Source: DATKWD01 sp963704815 (lineage in GTDB: Bacteria > Actinomycetota > Acidimicrobiia > Acidimicrobiales > Salinilacustritrichaceae). Taken from it: a DNA stretch of 64,000 bases. The stretch is from positions 1,612,001-1,676,000 of the forward strand of contig CAVPHU010000001.1 of the NCBI GenBank assembly GCA_963704815.1, in the 5' to 3' direction. Below, piece by piece: positions 18,951 to 28,993 of the stretch. Numbering within the stretch: position 1 is the first letter of the stretch; each line of letters starts with the position of its first letter. The notes below the pieces were generated by a model that worked only from the letters and a program-made list of their open reading frames with translations, was not told the DNA's origin and searched no databases. The translations under genes were made by a program, and so were the position numbers.

Positions 18951-19809
18951 GAGTCGGTCACCTCGCTCGGGTCGAGATCGAGGCCGAGGTCGAAGGCCGG
19001 GGCGGAGAGGGTCACGGCGCTCGTCGACACCATGTCGGCGCCGGTGTCGGCGTAGCGGCCGACCGTCTCGAGATCGATGCCGCCGGACACCTCGACCAAG
19101 GGCGAGTTCTCGTGCTCACCGGCGAGGACGACACAGGCCCGCACCTCCTCGGGCGACATGTTGTCGAGCAGGATGGCGTCGGCCCCGGCATCGAGCGCCT
19201 CGACGACCTGTTCCGGCCGGTCGCACTCGACATGAACCGTCCGGGCCGGCCAGAAGTCGCGACTGCGGGCCACTGCGTCGGCGATCGACAGCCCGGCGAG
19301 ATGGTTGTCCTTGAGCATGATCCAGTCCGACAAGTTGCCCCGGTGCACGGCGCCGCCGCCTGCTCGGACCGCCGCCTTCTCGAGCGCACGGAGCCCGGGA
19401 GTGGTCTTGCGGGTGTCCCAGACCCGAAGGGGGCGGCCCGCTCGACGAACCGGGCCGTGAGCGTGGCGATGCCGCTGAGGTGCATCAGGAAGTTGAGCGC
19501 GGTGCGCTCCGCCGTGACGATGCCGGCGAGCGGACCCTCGAGCTCGGCGACGACCGTGCCCGGAACGAGGGCATCGCCGTCGTCGAGGTGCCACTGCTGA
19601 GTGATCGACCGGTCGAGCCGGGTGAAGGTCGCCTGAGCACAGGCCCGCCCGGCCAGCACGCCGCGTGCGCGGCTGACGATCCGGGCCTTCACCCGTTCGT
19701 CGGGCGGCAGCAGCGAGGCCGTGAGATCACCGAGGGGTTCGAGATCCTCGGCCAGGGCACGCTCGACGACGTCGCGAACGACGGTGATCGGCGGATCGAA
19801 GCGGCTCAT
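18947..19809 (-). CDS. nadC: Nicotinate-nucleotide pyrophosphorylase NadC (frame broken by one missing base)
   Basis: Converts quinolinate and PRPP to nicotinate mononucleotide in de novo NAD synthesis. It starts at ATG 19809 (MSRFDPPITVV). The N-terminal half reads to LTARFVERA; a base is missing in the GC-rich run near 19435, after which the protein continues WDTRKTTPGLRALEKAAVRAGG, MLKDNH and VSGGI. Corrected length is about 287 residues. Substrate-binding Arg/Lys motifs are intact. It overlaps coaX by GTGA. nadB is 8 kb away; nadA is not in the window. Confidence 0.88.
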
Positions 19810-19870
19810 GCAGGGACCAGAGTGCCGCGACACCGCCGTGCCGGCCCAATGCGTTCGGTGACGTCGACCT

Positions 19871-19921
19871 CTGTGCAACACACCGTTGCGTTCTGCGACG
19901 CACTGTCCTACTGTGCAACAC
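19871..19921 (+). promoter_or_regulatory. Promoter and candidate TetR operator for the MFS/TetR operon
   Basis: TTGCGT (19886-19891) and TACTGT (19909-19914) are spaced by 17 nt. The predicted start of transcription falls on or just before the ATG at 19923, so the message would be leaderless. An 11-bp direct repeat CTGTGCAACAC occurs at 19871-19881 and 19911-19921, exactly 40 bp apart (about four helical turns), flanking and covering the promoter. A 10-bp palindrome CACCATGGTG covers the start codon. Autoregulation by the TetR protein is inferred. Confidence 0.55.
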
Positions 19922-19922
19922 C

Positions 19923-21489
19923 ATGGTGCACAACTCGACCGGGGTGCCTGCGACCGGGGTGCCCAACCCGCTCAGGTGGCGGATCCTCGGAATTCTCTGT
20001 CTGTGTCTGATCCTGATCGTGGCCAGCGTGAGTTCGCTCAACGTGGCGATCCCGTCGATCGTCCGGGCCCTCGACGCGAGCCAGACCGAACAGCTCTGGA
20101 TCCTCGACTCCTACGCGCTGGTGTTCGCCGGCCTGTTGCTGCCGTCGGGAGCGATCGGCGACCGCTACGGACGCAAGGGAGCGCTGCTGGTCGGACTCGC
20201 GATCTTCGGCACGGCTGCCATCGTGGCGTCCTTCGCCACGTCGGCCGTACTCGTCATCGCGTTCCGCTCGGTGATGGGCATCGGTGCCGCGCTCGGTCAT
20301 GCCCGCCACCCTGTCGATCATCACCGTGGTCTTCCCACCCGAGGAGCGGGCCAAGGCCATCGCCGTCTGGGCGGGATTCGCGGGCGCCGGCGGAGCCATC
20401 GGCCCTCTGTCGAGCGGCATCCTGCTCGAGCACTTCTGGTGGGGCTCGGTCTTCTTCGTCAACGTACCGATCGTCGTGATCGCCTTCGTCGCCATCGCCC
20501 GGTGGGTTCCGACCTCGCGAGACGACGAGGCCCGGCCGCTCGACCCGGTGGGGGCCCTGCTCTCGATCGTCGGACTGGGCTCGTTGGTCTTCGGCATCAT
20601 CAACGGACCCGAGCACGGCTGGACCGATCCGGTGACCGTCGTCGCCTTCGTGGTCGCGGTCGCCGCCCTCGTCGGGTTCGTCCGCTACGAGGCCGGCATC
20701 GAGTTCCCGATGCTCGACCCACGGCTCTTCCGGATTCGCCGATTCGCTCTCGGCAGCCTGACGATCACGATGGCCTTCATGGTGATGTTCGGGATGTTCT
20801 TCCTGATCACCCTCTATCTCCAGTTCGTGCAGGGCTACAGCCCCCTCGGCGCGGCCGTCCGCACCCTGCCGTTCGCCGTCACGATGATCGTGGTCTCGCC
20901 GCAGGGGCCCAAGGCCGTCAGCCGATTCGGGGCTCGGACCGTCGTGACGGCCGGGCTTCTCGTCCAGGCCAGCGGGTTCGCCCTGATGTCGACGCTCCAG
21001 CCCGACACCCCCTACGGATTCCTCGCCTTCGGCATCGTGCTGCTGGCGACCGGAATGGCGCTGTTGATGCCACCATCGACCGAGGCCATCGTCTCCTCGC
21101 TCCCCCAGTCGAAGGCGGGGGTCGGCTCGGCCGTCAACGACACGACCCGCGAGGTGGGCGGGGCCATCGGCATCGCCCTCATGGGGTCGTTGCTGTCGAT
21201 CGGCTACCGGTCGGGCGTGTCGTCGCTCGTCGACGATCCCGCCATCCCGCGCCAGGCGGCCGAGGCCATCAACGACTCCATCGGTGGCGCCACGTTCGCT
21301 GCGAGCCAGGCGCCCGATCCCTTCGGCGCTCAGATCCTCGAGACGGCCGGCAACGCCTACACCGACGGCATGTCGCTGGCGTTCACGGTGGCAGCAGTGC
21401 TCGGGGTCGCGACCGCCATCGTGGTCAGTCGCACCTACCCCCGCACGCCGCTGCCACTCGAGGAGGAGTGGGAGGTGGCCGAGGTATGA
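19923..21489 (+). CDS. MFS drug efflux transporter, DHA2/EmrB-like (frame broken by one inserted base)
   Basis: About 521 residues with 14 predicted membrane helices. The motif A region is GDRYGRKGALLVGLAIFG and motif C-like GFAGAGGAIGPLSSG follows. The first part (to RSVMGIGAAL) is in one frame; an extra G near 20297 (CTCGGTCATGCC) shifts it, and VMPATLSIITVVFPP continues in the next frame to 21489. It overlaps the downstream TetR gene by ATGA. It probably exports a hydrophobic toxic compound and is controlled by the regulator. An apparent 711-residue frame running into TetR is an artefact. Confidence 0.87.
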
Positions 21490-22058
21490 GCGTCAGCGTC
21501 GACCCCCGGGTCGCCCGCACCCACGCCGTCGTGCTCGAAGCAGCCGCTTCGTTGTTGGCCGAAGACGGCTTCGAACGGGTCACCATCGACGCCATCGCCG
21601 AGCGCAGCGGCGTCGCCCGCAGCACGATCTACCGCAACTGGCCCGACCGGGCGACGATGCTCGTCGAGGCGTTCGAGACGATGTGCGAGTTCGTCCCGGT
21701 CCACCCGACTCGGGCGATCTGGCCGACCGACCTGCGCGGCGTGGCTCAGGTGCTGGCGGGTGGACTGTCGAACGAAGCATGGGGCCGGTCGTTGCCATCG
21801 CTGATCGGTGCCGCCAGTCACGATCCCGAGCTTCGCGAGGCGCAGCTGGCGTTCAATCTCCGGCGACGGGCAGCGGTCGAGGAGGTGGTCCAGCGAGCGG
21901 TCGCGCGCGGCGAAGTGAGCCCCCACGCCGACATCGAGCTCGCCATCATCCGCTTCGCGTCGTCGTTCTTCTTCGCCCACCTGCTGACCGACCTCGAGCT
22001 GAACGACGACTACATCGAGCGGGTCGTTGCCGCAACCGTCGCCGAGCTGAGCGGCTGA
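21486..22058 (+). CDS. TetR-family transcriptional regulator
   Basis: 190 residues. The N-terminal HTH is typical (FERVTIDAIAERSGVARSTIYRNW, residues 27-50), followed by a ligand-binding domain of helices with an AcrR-like C-terminus. It is translationally coupled to the MFS exporter (ATGA overlap), the standard arrangement for a repressor of its own efflux operon. The direct repeats in front of the exporter are its likely operator. Inducer unknown. Confidence 0.88.
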   Translation: MSVSVDPRVARTHAVVLEAAASLLAEDGFERVTIDAIAERSGVARSTIYRNWPDRATMLVEAFETMCEFVPVHPTRAIWPTDLRGVAQVLAGGLSNEAWGRSLPSLIGAASHDPELREAQLAFNLRRRAAVEEVVQRAVARGEVSPHADIELAIIRFASSFFFAHLLTDLELNDDYIERVVAATVAELSG

Positions 22059-22070
22059 GCTGCCCCGCCG

Positions 22071-23057
22071 TCAGTGTGCGGCGTGCGGAAAGGCTCCCAG
22101 GCCGAGCGCCGCGATGACGTCGGCCGCCTCGGCGCGACGCCGCCTGCCGATCGGCAGCCCGGTGGCGTCGACGACCCGGTTCATGATCTGGAAGTTGGCG
22201 GCGACCGCCGCTGCCTCGACGGCTGCTTCCTCGCCCACCACGGCCACCACGGCCCGAAGTGCGGCGTCGTCGGGCCTGGTCTGATTGCACGCACGCCCGA
22301 GCTCGATGAGCGCGCGGCCGCCGGGTACACCGACGTCGAGTGCGTCGTCGACGATGGCCCGGAGGTCGATCTGGTGACCGGTCTCGGCGGCGCTCCAACT
22401 GAGCAGCCCGGCATGGGACAACGTTCAGTAGAAGCACTCGTTGACGTGTGAGACGGTCGCGGCCACCAGCTCCGCCTGACGCCGGTCGAAGCCCCGCCGT
22501 TCCCACGCGGGGTCCATCATCGCCTCGACATCCATGTACAGCGGGATCGACACCTCGTTCATCGCCTCGACCGCGTCGGGCACGGCGCCGAGCACGAGCG
22601 GCGGGAGCTGGGCCTCCATGGACACCCACGTCCGGTTGCGGCGCAGGTTGGCGGGCGGATCGATGCGAGACGGCTCGCCTGCTGCAGGTTCGGGAAACGG
22701 GGGCGGGGTCAGGCCACACAGATGGCAGAACGTGTCGATGGCCACCACCCGGGCCACGATGCCGGCCAGCTCGACGTACACGAGCTCGCCGATCGCGCCG
22801 GTGATGCCGTCGACCCAGGCTTCGCTGGTGACCGCCGGACGACCAGCCAGCACGTCGATGGCCTCGCGCCTGGGGTGGGACAGCGAATCATCGGCAGCGT
22901 CGGCGTCGGTGAAGACGGCACGGGTGCGGGCTGCGACCTCGACCTGCTCGGTCGCCGTGAGCCACGTACCGGGCGCAGCGAGCCGTTCCCAGCACCGCTC
23001 GAACGAGCGGACGATGCCGTCGCGAACCGGCAGGCCGCCGAATTCGAAGGTACGCAC
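22071..23057 (-). CDS. AhpD-fold (carboxymuconolactone decarboxylase-like) protein with in-frame UGA, candidate selenoprotein
   Basis: From the GTG at 23057 the frame runs 210 codons to a TGA at 22427-22425, then continues open in the same frame for 117 more codons to 22071. The junction reads VNECFY-UGA-TLSHAGLL. The AhpD motif is N-x-C-x-Y-C-x3-H, so the UGA stands exactly at the second redox Cys; the predicted active site is C-x-x-U. The full protein of 328 residues has a degenerate N-terminal half and this active C-terminal half. AhpD-like proteins are peroxidase-related, and Sec-containing members are known from metagenomes. Ordinary TGC-to-TGA sequence error or mutation is the alternative. 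Other errors in this window are mostly indels, and here the frame is unshifted. Confidence 0.72.
22392..22404 (-). promoter_or_regulatory. Candidate bacterial SECIS hairpin
   Basis: Downstream of the UGA on the minus strand, GCUC (22404-22401), loop AGUUG (22400-22396) and GAGC (22395-22392) form a small hairpin, extendable by one U-G pair. The apical loop begins 24 nt after the UGA and has G as its second base. Both fit the published bacterial SECIS rules (loop 16-37 nt from UGA, G in the first two loop positions, stem of at least 4 bp). Short hairpins also occur by chance in GC-rich DNA. Confidence 0.5.
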
Positions 23058-23118
23058 ACGACCACCTTGTCAGGCCGCGAGCCGGCCTGCTTCGCAACGG
23101 CGCGTTCCGCTCGAGCTC

Positions 23119-23757
23119 TCAGGCGATGAGCCCTTCGGCCAGGCCGGCGATGTCGGTGACCACCGCGAAGCCGTCGCGATCGGTGAGCCAGGCCAAGTTG
23201 CGCCAATGCAGGTCGTCGGCCGTGTCGAATCGGTTGAGGAGCACCGTCACCGGCAGCTGGGCCAGGGCGTCGACCCCGAGGCGGACCGAGTCGATGGTGC
23301 CGAGGCCTGCGTGGGCGACGAGCACGACGTGATCGGGGTCGACGGCGATGGCCAGGTCTCGGCTGTCGGCGTCGTGGGCAACCGGCGACCGGACACCGCC
23401 GACGGTCTCGACGAATCCGTGGTCGGTCGGGTCGTCCCCCCACTCGATCTCCGACACCAGGTCGGCGAGCCGCACGGGGTCGCGGCCGAGCACCTCGGCG
23501 GCCATCGGCGGTGCCATCGGCACGTCGTACCAGCGATGTGCGGGGCACACGTCATTCGGATCTTCACCCGAGGCCGCAGCGAGGATCTCGGCATCGGTGG
23601 GCTCGTCAACACCCCGCTCGAACGACTGCGCCGGCTTGCGAACGGCCACCTCACGCCCGCGGCCGCGCAGCTCCTCGATCAGTCGGGCCGTGACCCAGGT
23701 CTTGCCCACCTCGGTCGCGGTCCCCGCCACGGCGACCACCTGATCGGGTCGGGTCAC
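23119..23757 (-). CDS. bioD: Dethiobiotin synthetase BioD
   Basis: ATP-dependent closure of the ureido ring of dethiobiotin. 212 residues from the GTG at 23757, which overlaps the bioF stop as GTGA. The P-loop is GTATEVGKTWVT (residues 11-22), then RKPAQSFERG and the DVCPAHRWYDVPMAPPMAA block match BioD. The VETVGGVRSP stretch corresponds to the switch region. It is transcribed with bioF, divergently from bioB. No frame break. Confidence 0.9.
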   Translation of the reverse strand: MTRPDQVVAVAGTATEVGKTWVTARLIEELRGRGREVAVRKPAQSFERGVDEPTDAEILAAASGEDPNDVCPAHRWYDVPMAPPMAAEVLGRDPVRLADLVSEIEWGDDPTDHGFVETVGGVRSPVAHDADSRDLAIAVDPDHVVLVAHAGLGTIDSVRLGVDALAQLPVTVLLNRFDTADDLHWRNLAWLTDRDGFAVVTDIAGLAEGLIA

Positions 23758-24891
23758 GGTCGCCCCACCGGCGTCGGGGCGAGATCGAGACCTGCGAGGG
23801 CCGACTCGAGCCGATCGACGTGCAGGTCGGTGTGGGCGGCCGACAGCGCGACGCGAAGCCTCGAGGTCCCCGGCGCGACCGTGGGTGGACGGATGGCGGG
23901 CACGAGCAGACCGCGCTGCAGCAGCGCGTCGGCGGCGTCCACCGCCCGCGACTCCTCGCCGACGACGTAGGGCACGATCGGCGAGGCGTGCCCAGGCACG
24001 AGTCGGTCGGTGAGCTTGCGCACGCGCTCGACCAACTCGATTCCCTCGGGACTTCGAACGACGCGGAGCGCAGCGAGGGCCGCTGCCGCAGCAGCGGGAG
24101 TCGACCCGGTCGAGAAGATCTGGGGGCGGGCCTTGTTGACCAGCACGTCCGCCAGCAGGCGGGAGCAGCACACGGCACCGCCGAGCGAACCGAGCATTTT
24201 CGACTGGGTGACGATCTCGAGCACCTCCAGACCGTCCACCGCACGGAGGTCGACGCCCGATTCGAAGACCGCGTGGGCGCCGTCGACGACCAGCAGAGCG
24301 CCGTGCCGAGCGCAGAGGGCGCCGAGCTCGTCCAACGGTGCTCGGTCGCCGTCCATCGAGAAGACGGCATCGACGACGACGATCCGGCGAGGCGTCGACG
24401 CCCGAGCGAGCAGTGCGTCGACGTGCTCGACGTCGTTGTGGCGGGCGATCTCGACGGGCGAGCGGCTGAGCCGGCAGCCGTCGATGATCGAGGCATGGTT
24501 GAGCTCGTCGCTGACGATGGTGCAGTCGGGTCCGCCGAGCGTGGCCAGCACGCCGAGGTTGGCCGCGAACCCGGTCGGGAACAGCAGCGCCGCCTCGGTG
24601 CCCTTCCAGTCGGCCAACTCGGCCTCGAGCTCGGCGTGGACCGGCCGGGAGCCGACCACGAGACGGCTCGCCGTCGCACCGGTCCCCCAGCGGTCGAGCG
24701 CCTCGTGGGCTGCGGCGATGACCGTGGGGTGGGCCGAGAGGCCGAGGTAGTCGTTCGAGGCGAACGACACGACGTCGGCCCGCCACCAAGGTGCCCGTCG
24801 GTCCGAGCGCATCGAAGGTCCGGATCTCCCGCCACTGGCCCGCAGCACGGACCGCTGCCAGCTGTGCGGCGGTCCATTCGGCGAAGTCCAC
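23754..24891 (-). CDS. bioF: 8-amino-7-oxononanoate synthase BioF (frame broken by one inserted base)
   Basis: PLP enzyme joining pimeloyl thioester and alanine. It begins at the GTG at 24891 (VDFAEWTAAQLAAVR); an extra base near 24785 shifts the frame between GTLVAG and DVVSFASNDYLG. The rest is continuous to 23754. The PLP-binding Lys is in TQSKMLGSLGG, and VVDGAHAVFE and NHASIIDGCRLS are characteristic. Corrected length is about 378 residues, normal. The start pairs divergently with bioB over 67 bp. Confidence 0.88.
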
Positions 24892-24958
24892 GACGTTGAT
24901 GGTCCCCCACTCCCGGGCGATCTTGCAATGAGGCGGCGTGGGGGGTGACGCTGGGGGC
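24892..24958. promoter_or_regulatory. Divergent bioF/bioB control region
   Basis: 67 bp between the starts of bioFD (minus) and bioB (plus). It contains an imperfect inverted repeat, TCCCCCAC (24903-24910) and GTGGGGGG (about 24939-24946). This could serve as a shared operator for biotin regulation. No known BirA or BioR box is recognised. Low-confidence pattern call. Confidence 0.3.
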
Positions 24959-25915
24959 ATGGCAGACCTGCGCCACGACTGGACCGTCGACGAGGCCGAG
25001 GCCCTGATCGCCGAGCCGTTCCACGATCTGCTGGCCGAGGCCAACGCCGTTCACCGCGAGCGTTTCGATCCGCACGTGGTCGAGGCAGCCATGCTGCTGT
25101 CGGTCAAGACCGGGGCCTGCCCCGAGGACTGTGCGTACTGTCCTCAGTCGGCCGCCCACAACACCGACCTCAAGCCCGAGCGCCTCATGCCGCTCGACGA
25201 CGATCGTCTCGGCGGCCAGCAAGGCCCGGGACACCGGCGCCACCCGCTTCTGCATGGGTGCGGCCTGGCGATCCCCCAACGACCGGCAGGTCGATGAGGT
25301 GGCCGAAGCCGTTCGAGCCGTCGGTGAGATCGGCATGGAGACGTGCGTCACGCTCGGCATGCTCACCGCCGAGCAGGCCGAGACGCTCGGTGCCGCCGGC
25401 CTCGACTTCTACAACCACAACCTCGACACGTCACCGGAGTTCTACGGCGAGATCATCACCACCCGGACCTACCAGGACCGGCTCGACACCCTCGCCCACC
25501 TGCGCGAGACCGACGTCAAGCTGTGCTGCGGCGGCATCGTCGGCATGGGCGAGTCCCGCCGCGACCGTGCCGGGCTGCTGGTCCAGCTCGCGACGCTCGA
25601 TCCGCACCCCGAGAGCGTGCCGATCAACCTGCTCGTGCAGGTCCCCGGGACGCCGCTCGTACGGCACGGCCCGACCTCGATCCGCTCGAACTCGTCCGTA
25701 CCATCGCCGCAGCACGGCTGATGATGCCCGCCTCGGTCGTGCGCCTCTCCGCAGGCCGCAACGACATGACCGACGAGCTCCAGGCGCTGTGCCTGCACGC
25801 CGGCGCGAGCAGCGTGTTCCTCGGCGACAAGCTGCTCACCACCGACAATCCCGGCGAAGATCACGACAACGACCTGTTCGACCGGCTCGACGTCGACTTC
25901 GCCACGCTCACCTGA
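24959..25915 (+). CDS. bioB: Biotin synthase BioB (two compensating frame breaks)
   Basis: Radical SAM enzyme that inserts sulfur into dethiobiotin. It starts at ATG 24959 (MADLRHDW). The SAM cluster motif is in GACPEDCAYCPQ. One shift lies near 25205 (between MPLDDD and VSAASKARDTGATRF) and a second near 25665 (between VQVPGTPL and DPLELVRTIAAARLMMP). Later YNHNLDTSPEFYG, the [2Fe-2S] Cys region VKLCCGGIVGMGE and LSAGRNDM are all conserved. About 318 residues. The motifs are intact in pieces, so errors in the sequence are more likely than decay. Confidence 0.87.
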
Positions 25916-25999
25916 CCCGAACCAACCGCCAAACCAGCGGATCTCTCTGCGGTCTGCGCCACATGGTGGCCGGGAGCGTACCGAGATCGGGAGGGGGCC

Positions 26000-27298
26000 T
26001 CAGTGGGTGTCGGCGGCGGCCACCATGGCGTCGGTGATGGCGATCAGGTCGTCGGTCGAGCTGACGTAGGGCGGCATCGTGTAGAGCAGCCGGCCGAACG
26101 GGCGCAGCCACACTCCCCGGTCGAGGAGCAGGTGCTGGGTGGCCTCCATGTCGATGGGATCGGCCATCTCGATCACGCCGATGGCGCCGAGCACCCGCAC
26201 GTCGGCGACGGCGTCGAACTCCGCCGCCGGTGCGAGCCGGGCCGTCGAGAGCTGGCCTCGATGCTGGGCCACCTCGGCCTGCCAGGTCGCGAGCGACGAG
26301 CAGGTCGATCGAGGCGACGGCGACGGCGGCCGCGAGCGGGTTGCGCCATGAACGTGGGGCCGTGCATGAGCGCGCCCGACTCCGCAGCACTCACGCCGTC
26401 GGCCACCCGTGTGGTGCACAGCGCCGCGGCCATCGACAGGTAGCCGCCGGTGAGCGCCTTGCCGACGCACATGATGTCGGGCGAGATCCCGGCGTGATCG
26501 CAACCGAAGAGCTCACCGGAGCGACCGAACCCGGTGGCGATCTCATCGGCGATCAGCAGCACGTCGTGCTCGTCGCACAGTCGGCGGACGGCGGCGAGGT
26601 AGTCCGGCGAGTAGAAGCGCATGCCGCCGGCGCCCTGCACCACCGGTTCGAGGATCACCGCCGCCACCTCGTGCGGCGTGTCGTCCAGCAGTCGTCGAGA
26701 CGTCGGCGATGTGCGCCGGCTCGAACGGCTCGCCGTACGCCGGCTCGGGGCCGGGGCGAAGATCTGCTGGGCAGCACGCCCGTGAACATCGAGTGCATGC
26801 CGTTGACCGGATCACACACCGACATGCGCCGAGCGTGTCGCCGTGGTAGCCGTTGCGGACGGTGAGCAGCCGCGTGCGCTCGGGCCGCCCGGTGCCCCGG
26901 GCGTACTGCAGCGCCATCTTGATCGCCACCTCGACCGACACCGAGCCCGAGTCGGCGAGGAAGACGTGCTCGAGGCCCGGCGGGAGACACGTCGACCAGT
27001 CGCTCCGCGCAGCTCGACCGCCGGGCCGTGGGTCAATGCCGCCGAACATGACGTGGGCCATCGCGTCCAGCTGCGCCCGGACGGCGTCGTCGAGCACCGG
27101 GTGGCGGTACCCGTGGATCGCCGCCCACCACGACGACATGCCGTCGACGACCTCGCGGCCGTCGGCGAGCTGCAGCGTCGATCCCGACGCACCGACGACC
27201 GGCACCGCGGGCATCGCGGCGGGCATCGGCGCATACGGATGCCACACCCGCCCCCGATCACGCGTGGCCAGATCGGATGCCGGATCGTTCGAACTCAC
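26000..27298 (-). CDS. bioA: Adenosylmethionine-8-amino-7-oxononanoate aminotransferase BioA (many frame breaks)
   Basis: Transfers the amino group of SAM to KAPA. It reads from GTG 27298 (VSSNDPASDLATRDR) to 26000 only by switching frame at least six times, near 27040, 27010, 26985, 26815, 26750-26690, 26350 and 26290. All conserved blocks are present in order: VDGMSSWWAAIHGYRHP, LADSGSVSVEVAIKMALQY, NGYHGDTLGA, LIADEIATGFGRSGELF, the PLP Lys in VGKALTGGYLS, GPTFM, NPLAAAVAVASI and WLRPFGRLLYTMPPY. No extra stops are needed. This is the worst-quality stretch of the window. A recent pseudogene is the alternative reading. Confidence 0.82.
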
Positions 27299-27350
27299 CG
27301 CCGGGCACGGTACTCGGGGCCTCGAACGACCAGCACCTCCCTCGGGTGGT

Positions 27351-28933
27351 TCAGCTGGGGTGGTCGAGGGTGAACAGGCGGAGCCGGAGTTCGGGATCGA
27401 GGTCGGGATGATCGATCCGGGTGTGGGCGCCACGGGTCTCGGTGCGGGCGAGTGCGGCGTCGCACAACGCCATGGCAACGGTGGCCAGGTTCGCCAACTC
27501 TGCCCCTGCGGGAGTTCGACTGGCCGCCGCATCGACCCAGGTCTGAGCAGCGACGGCGTAGGCCTTCGGCAGCGACTCGGCCGATCGTAGGACCCCCGCA
27601 TGTTGGGTCATCGCCTGCTGAAAGGAGTCACGACGGACCGCGATGTCGGCATCGTCGAGCGGGGTGCCGGTCGGAACCGAGTCGATGGCCGTCCGATCGA
27701 CCCGACGTCCGCCGATTCCGCCGCCGCCGAGCACACTGCGCATGGCGCCGGTCGGCTCGGCGCCGTCGACCCCCGCCGCGATCGACTCGACGACGCGGGC
27801 CCGAACACCATGCCGTCCAAGAGCGAGTTCGACGCAAGCCGGTTGGCTCCGTGCACGCCGTTGCAGCCCACCTCACCCGCCACCCACAGGCCGGACAACG
27901 AGCTGGCCCCGTTGAGATCGGCGACCACGCCACCGCACAGGTAGTGGCACGCGGGGGCGATCGGCAGCAGATCGGTGCTCGGATCGAGGCCCAGACCGGC
28001 CAGCTCGGAATGGATGGTGGGGAAACGAGTCGCGAAGCCTTCCAGGTGGCGGGCGTCGAGGAAGAGGTGATCGACGTCGTGTTCCTGCATCCGAGCGGTC
28101 ATCGCACGCGACACCTCGTCGCGTGGGAGCAACTCGTCGACGAATCGGTCGCCGTTGTCGTCACGCAACAGCGCGCCATGGCCTCGGAGCGCTTCGGACA
28201 GCAGCGGCCGCGGCATCGCCGGGTGGTGGAGTGCCGTCGGATGGAACTGGACGAACTCGACATCGGCCACCGCGGCACCGGCGCGGATGGCCATCGCGAT
28301 GCCGTCGCCGGTCGACTCGACCGGGTTGGTGGTGACCGCATAGAGCTGTCCGGCTCCGCCCGTTGCCAGCAGGATGTTCGCAGCGAGGACCTCGCGGGCC
28401 CGTCCCTCACCGTCGAGGTACGACACGCCCACGCACCGCCCTCCTTCGACGAGGAGGTCGACCGCGTAGCTGCGCTCGAGGATGGTCGCCGCCGTCGCCT
28501 CGACGGCCTCCACCAGGGCCCGCTCGACCTCCACACCGGTCGCGGCGCCGCCGGCGTGGACGATGCGGGCCGTGCTGTGGCCACCCTCGCGGGCCTTCAG
28601 CAGCTTGCCGCTCTCATCGCGATCGAAGGCTGCGCCCATGGCGATGAGCTCGTTCACCCGACCGGGCCCTTCGTCGACCAGCACCCGGACGGCATCGGCG
28701 TCGCAGAGTCCGGCACCTGCCTGCAGGGTGTCGGCGAGGTGGAGGTCGGTCGAGTCGGGGTCGTCGCCGATCACCGCGGCCACGCCGCCCTGGGCCCACC
28801 GGGTGGCCGCCTGCTCGAGCTCACCCTTGGTCAACACACCGGTCGTGAGCTCGTGCACGTCGGCGGCGCGGACGGCCGCAGACAGGCCGGCCACACCCGA
28901 ACCGAGCACGAGCAGATCGAGGACTTCACTCAT
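27351..28933 (-). CDS. nadB: L-aspartate oxidase NadB (one frame break)
   Basis: FAD enzyme converting aspartate to iminoaspartate, the first step of de novo NAD synthesis. It starts at ATG 28933. Dinucleotide fold LVLGSGVAGLSAAVRA; HSTARIVHAGG; LATGGAGQLYAVTTNP; QFHPTALHH; RLASNSLLDGMVFG. A base is missing near 27797; the C-terminal helical domain (RRDSFQQAMTQHAGVLRSAE to LDPELRLRLFTLDH) continues in the next frame to 27351. About 527 residues, normal size. It is followed after 52 bp by bioA. Quinolinate synthase nadA is absent from the window. Confidence 0.88.
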
Positions 28934-28993
28934 CGCCCGGCACCGTATTCGTCTGACCGGCGAGACTGCACTGCGATGCCGGTCGGCTCGGAG

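Noticed and set aside
19923..22058. Apparent 711-residue fusion of the MFS transporter with TetR
   Set aside because: The transporter changes frame near 20297 and stops at 21489; the middle of the long frame is Arg/Gly-rich shadow sequence.
24959..25915. Programmed frameshifting in bioB
   Set aside because: No slippery heptamer or pseudoknot is apparent, and the two shifts have opposite sign. Sequence error is simpler.
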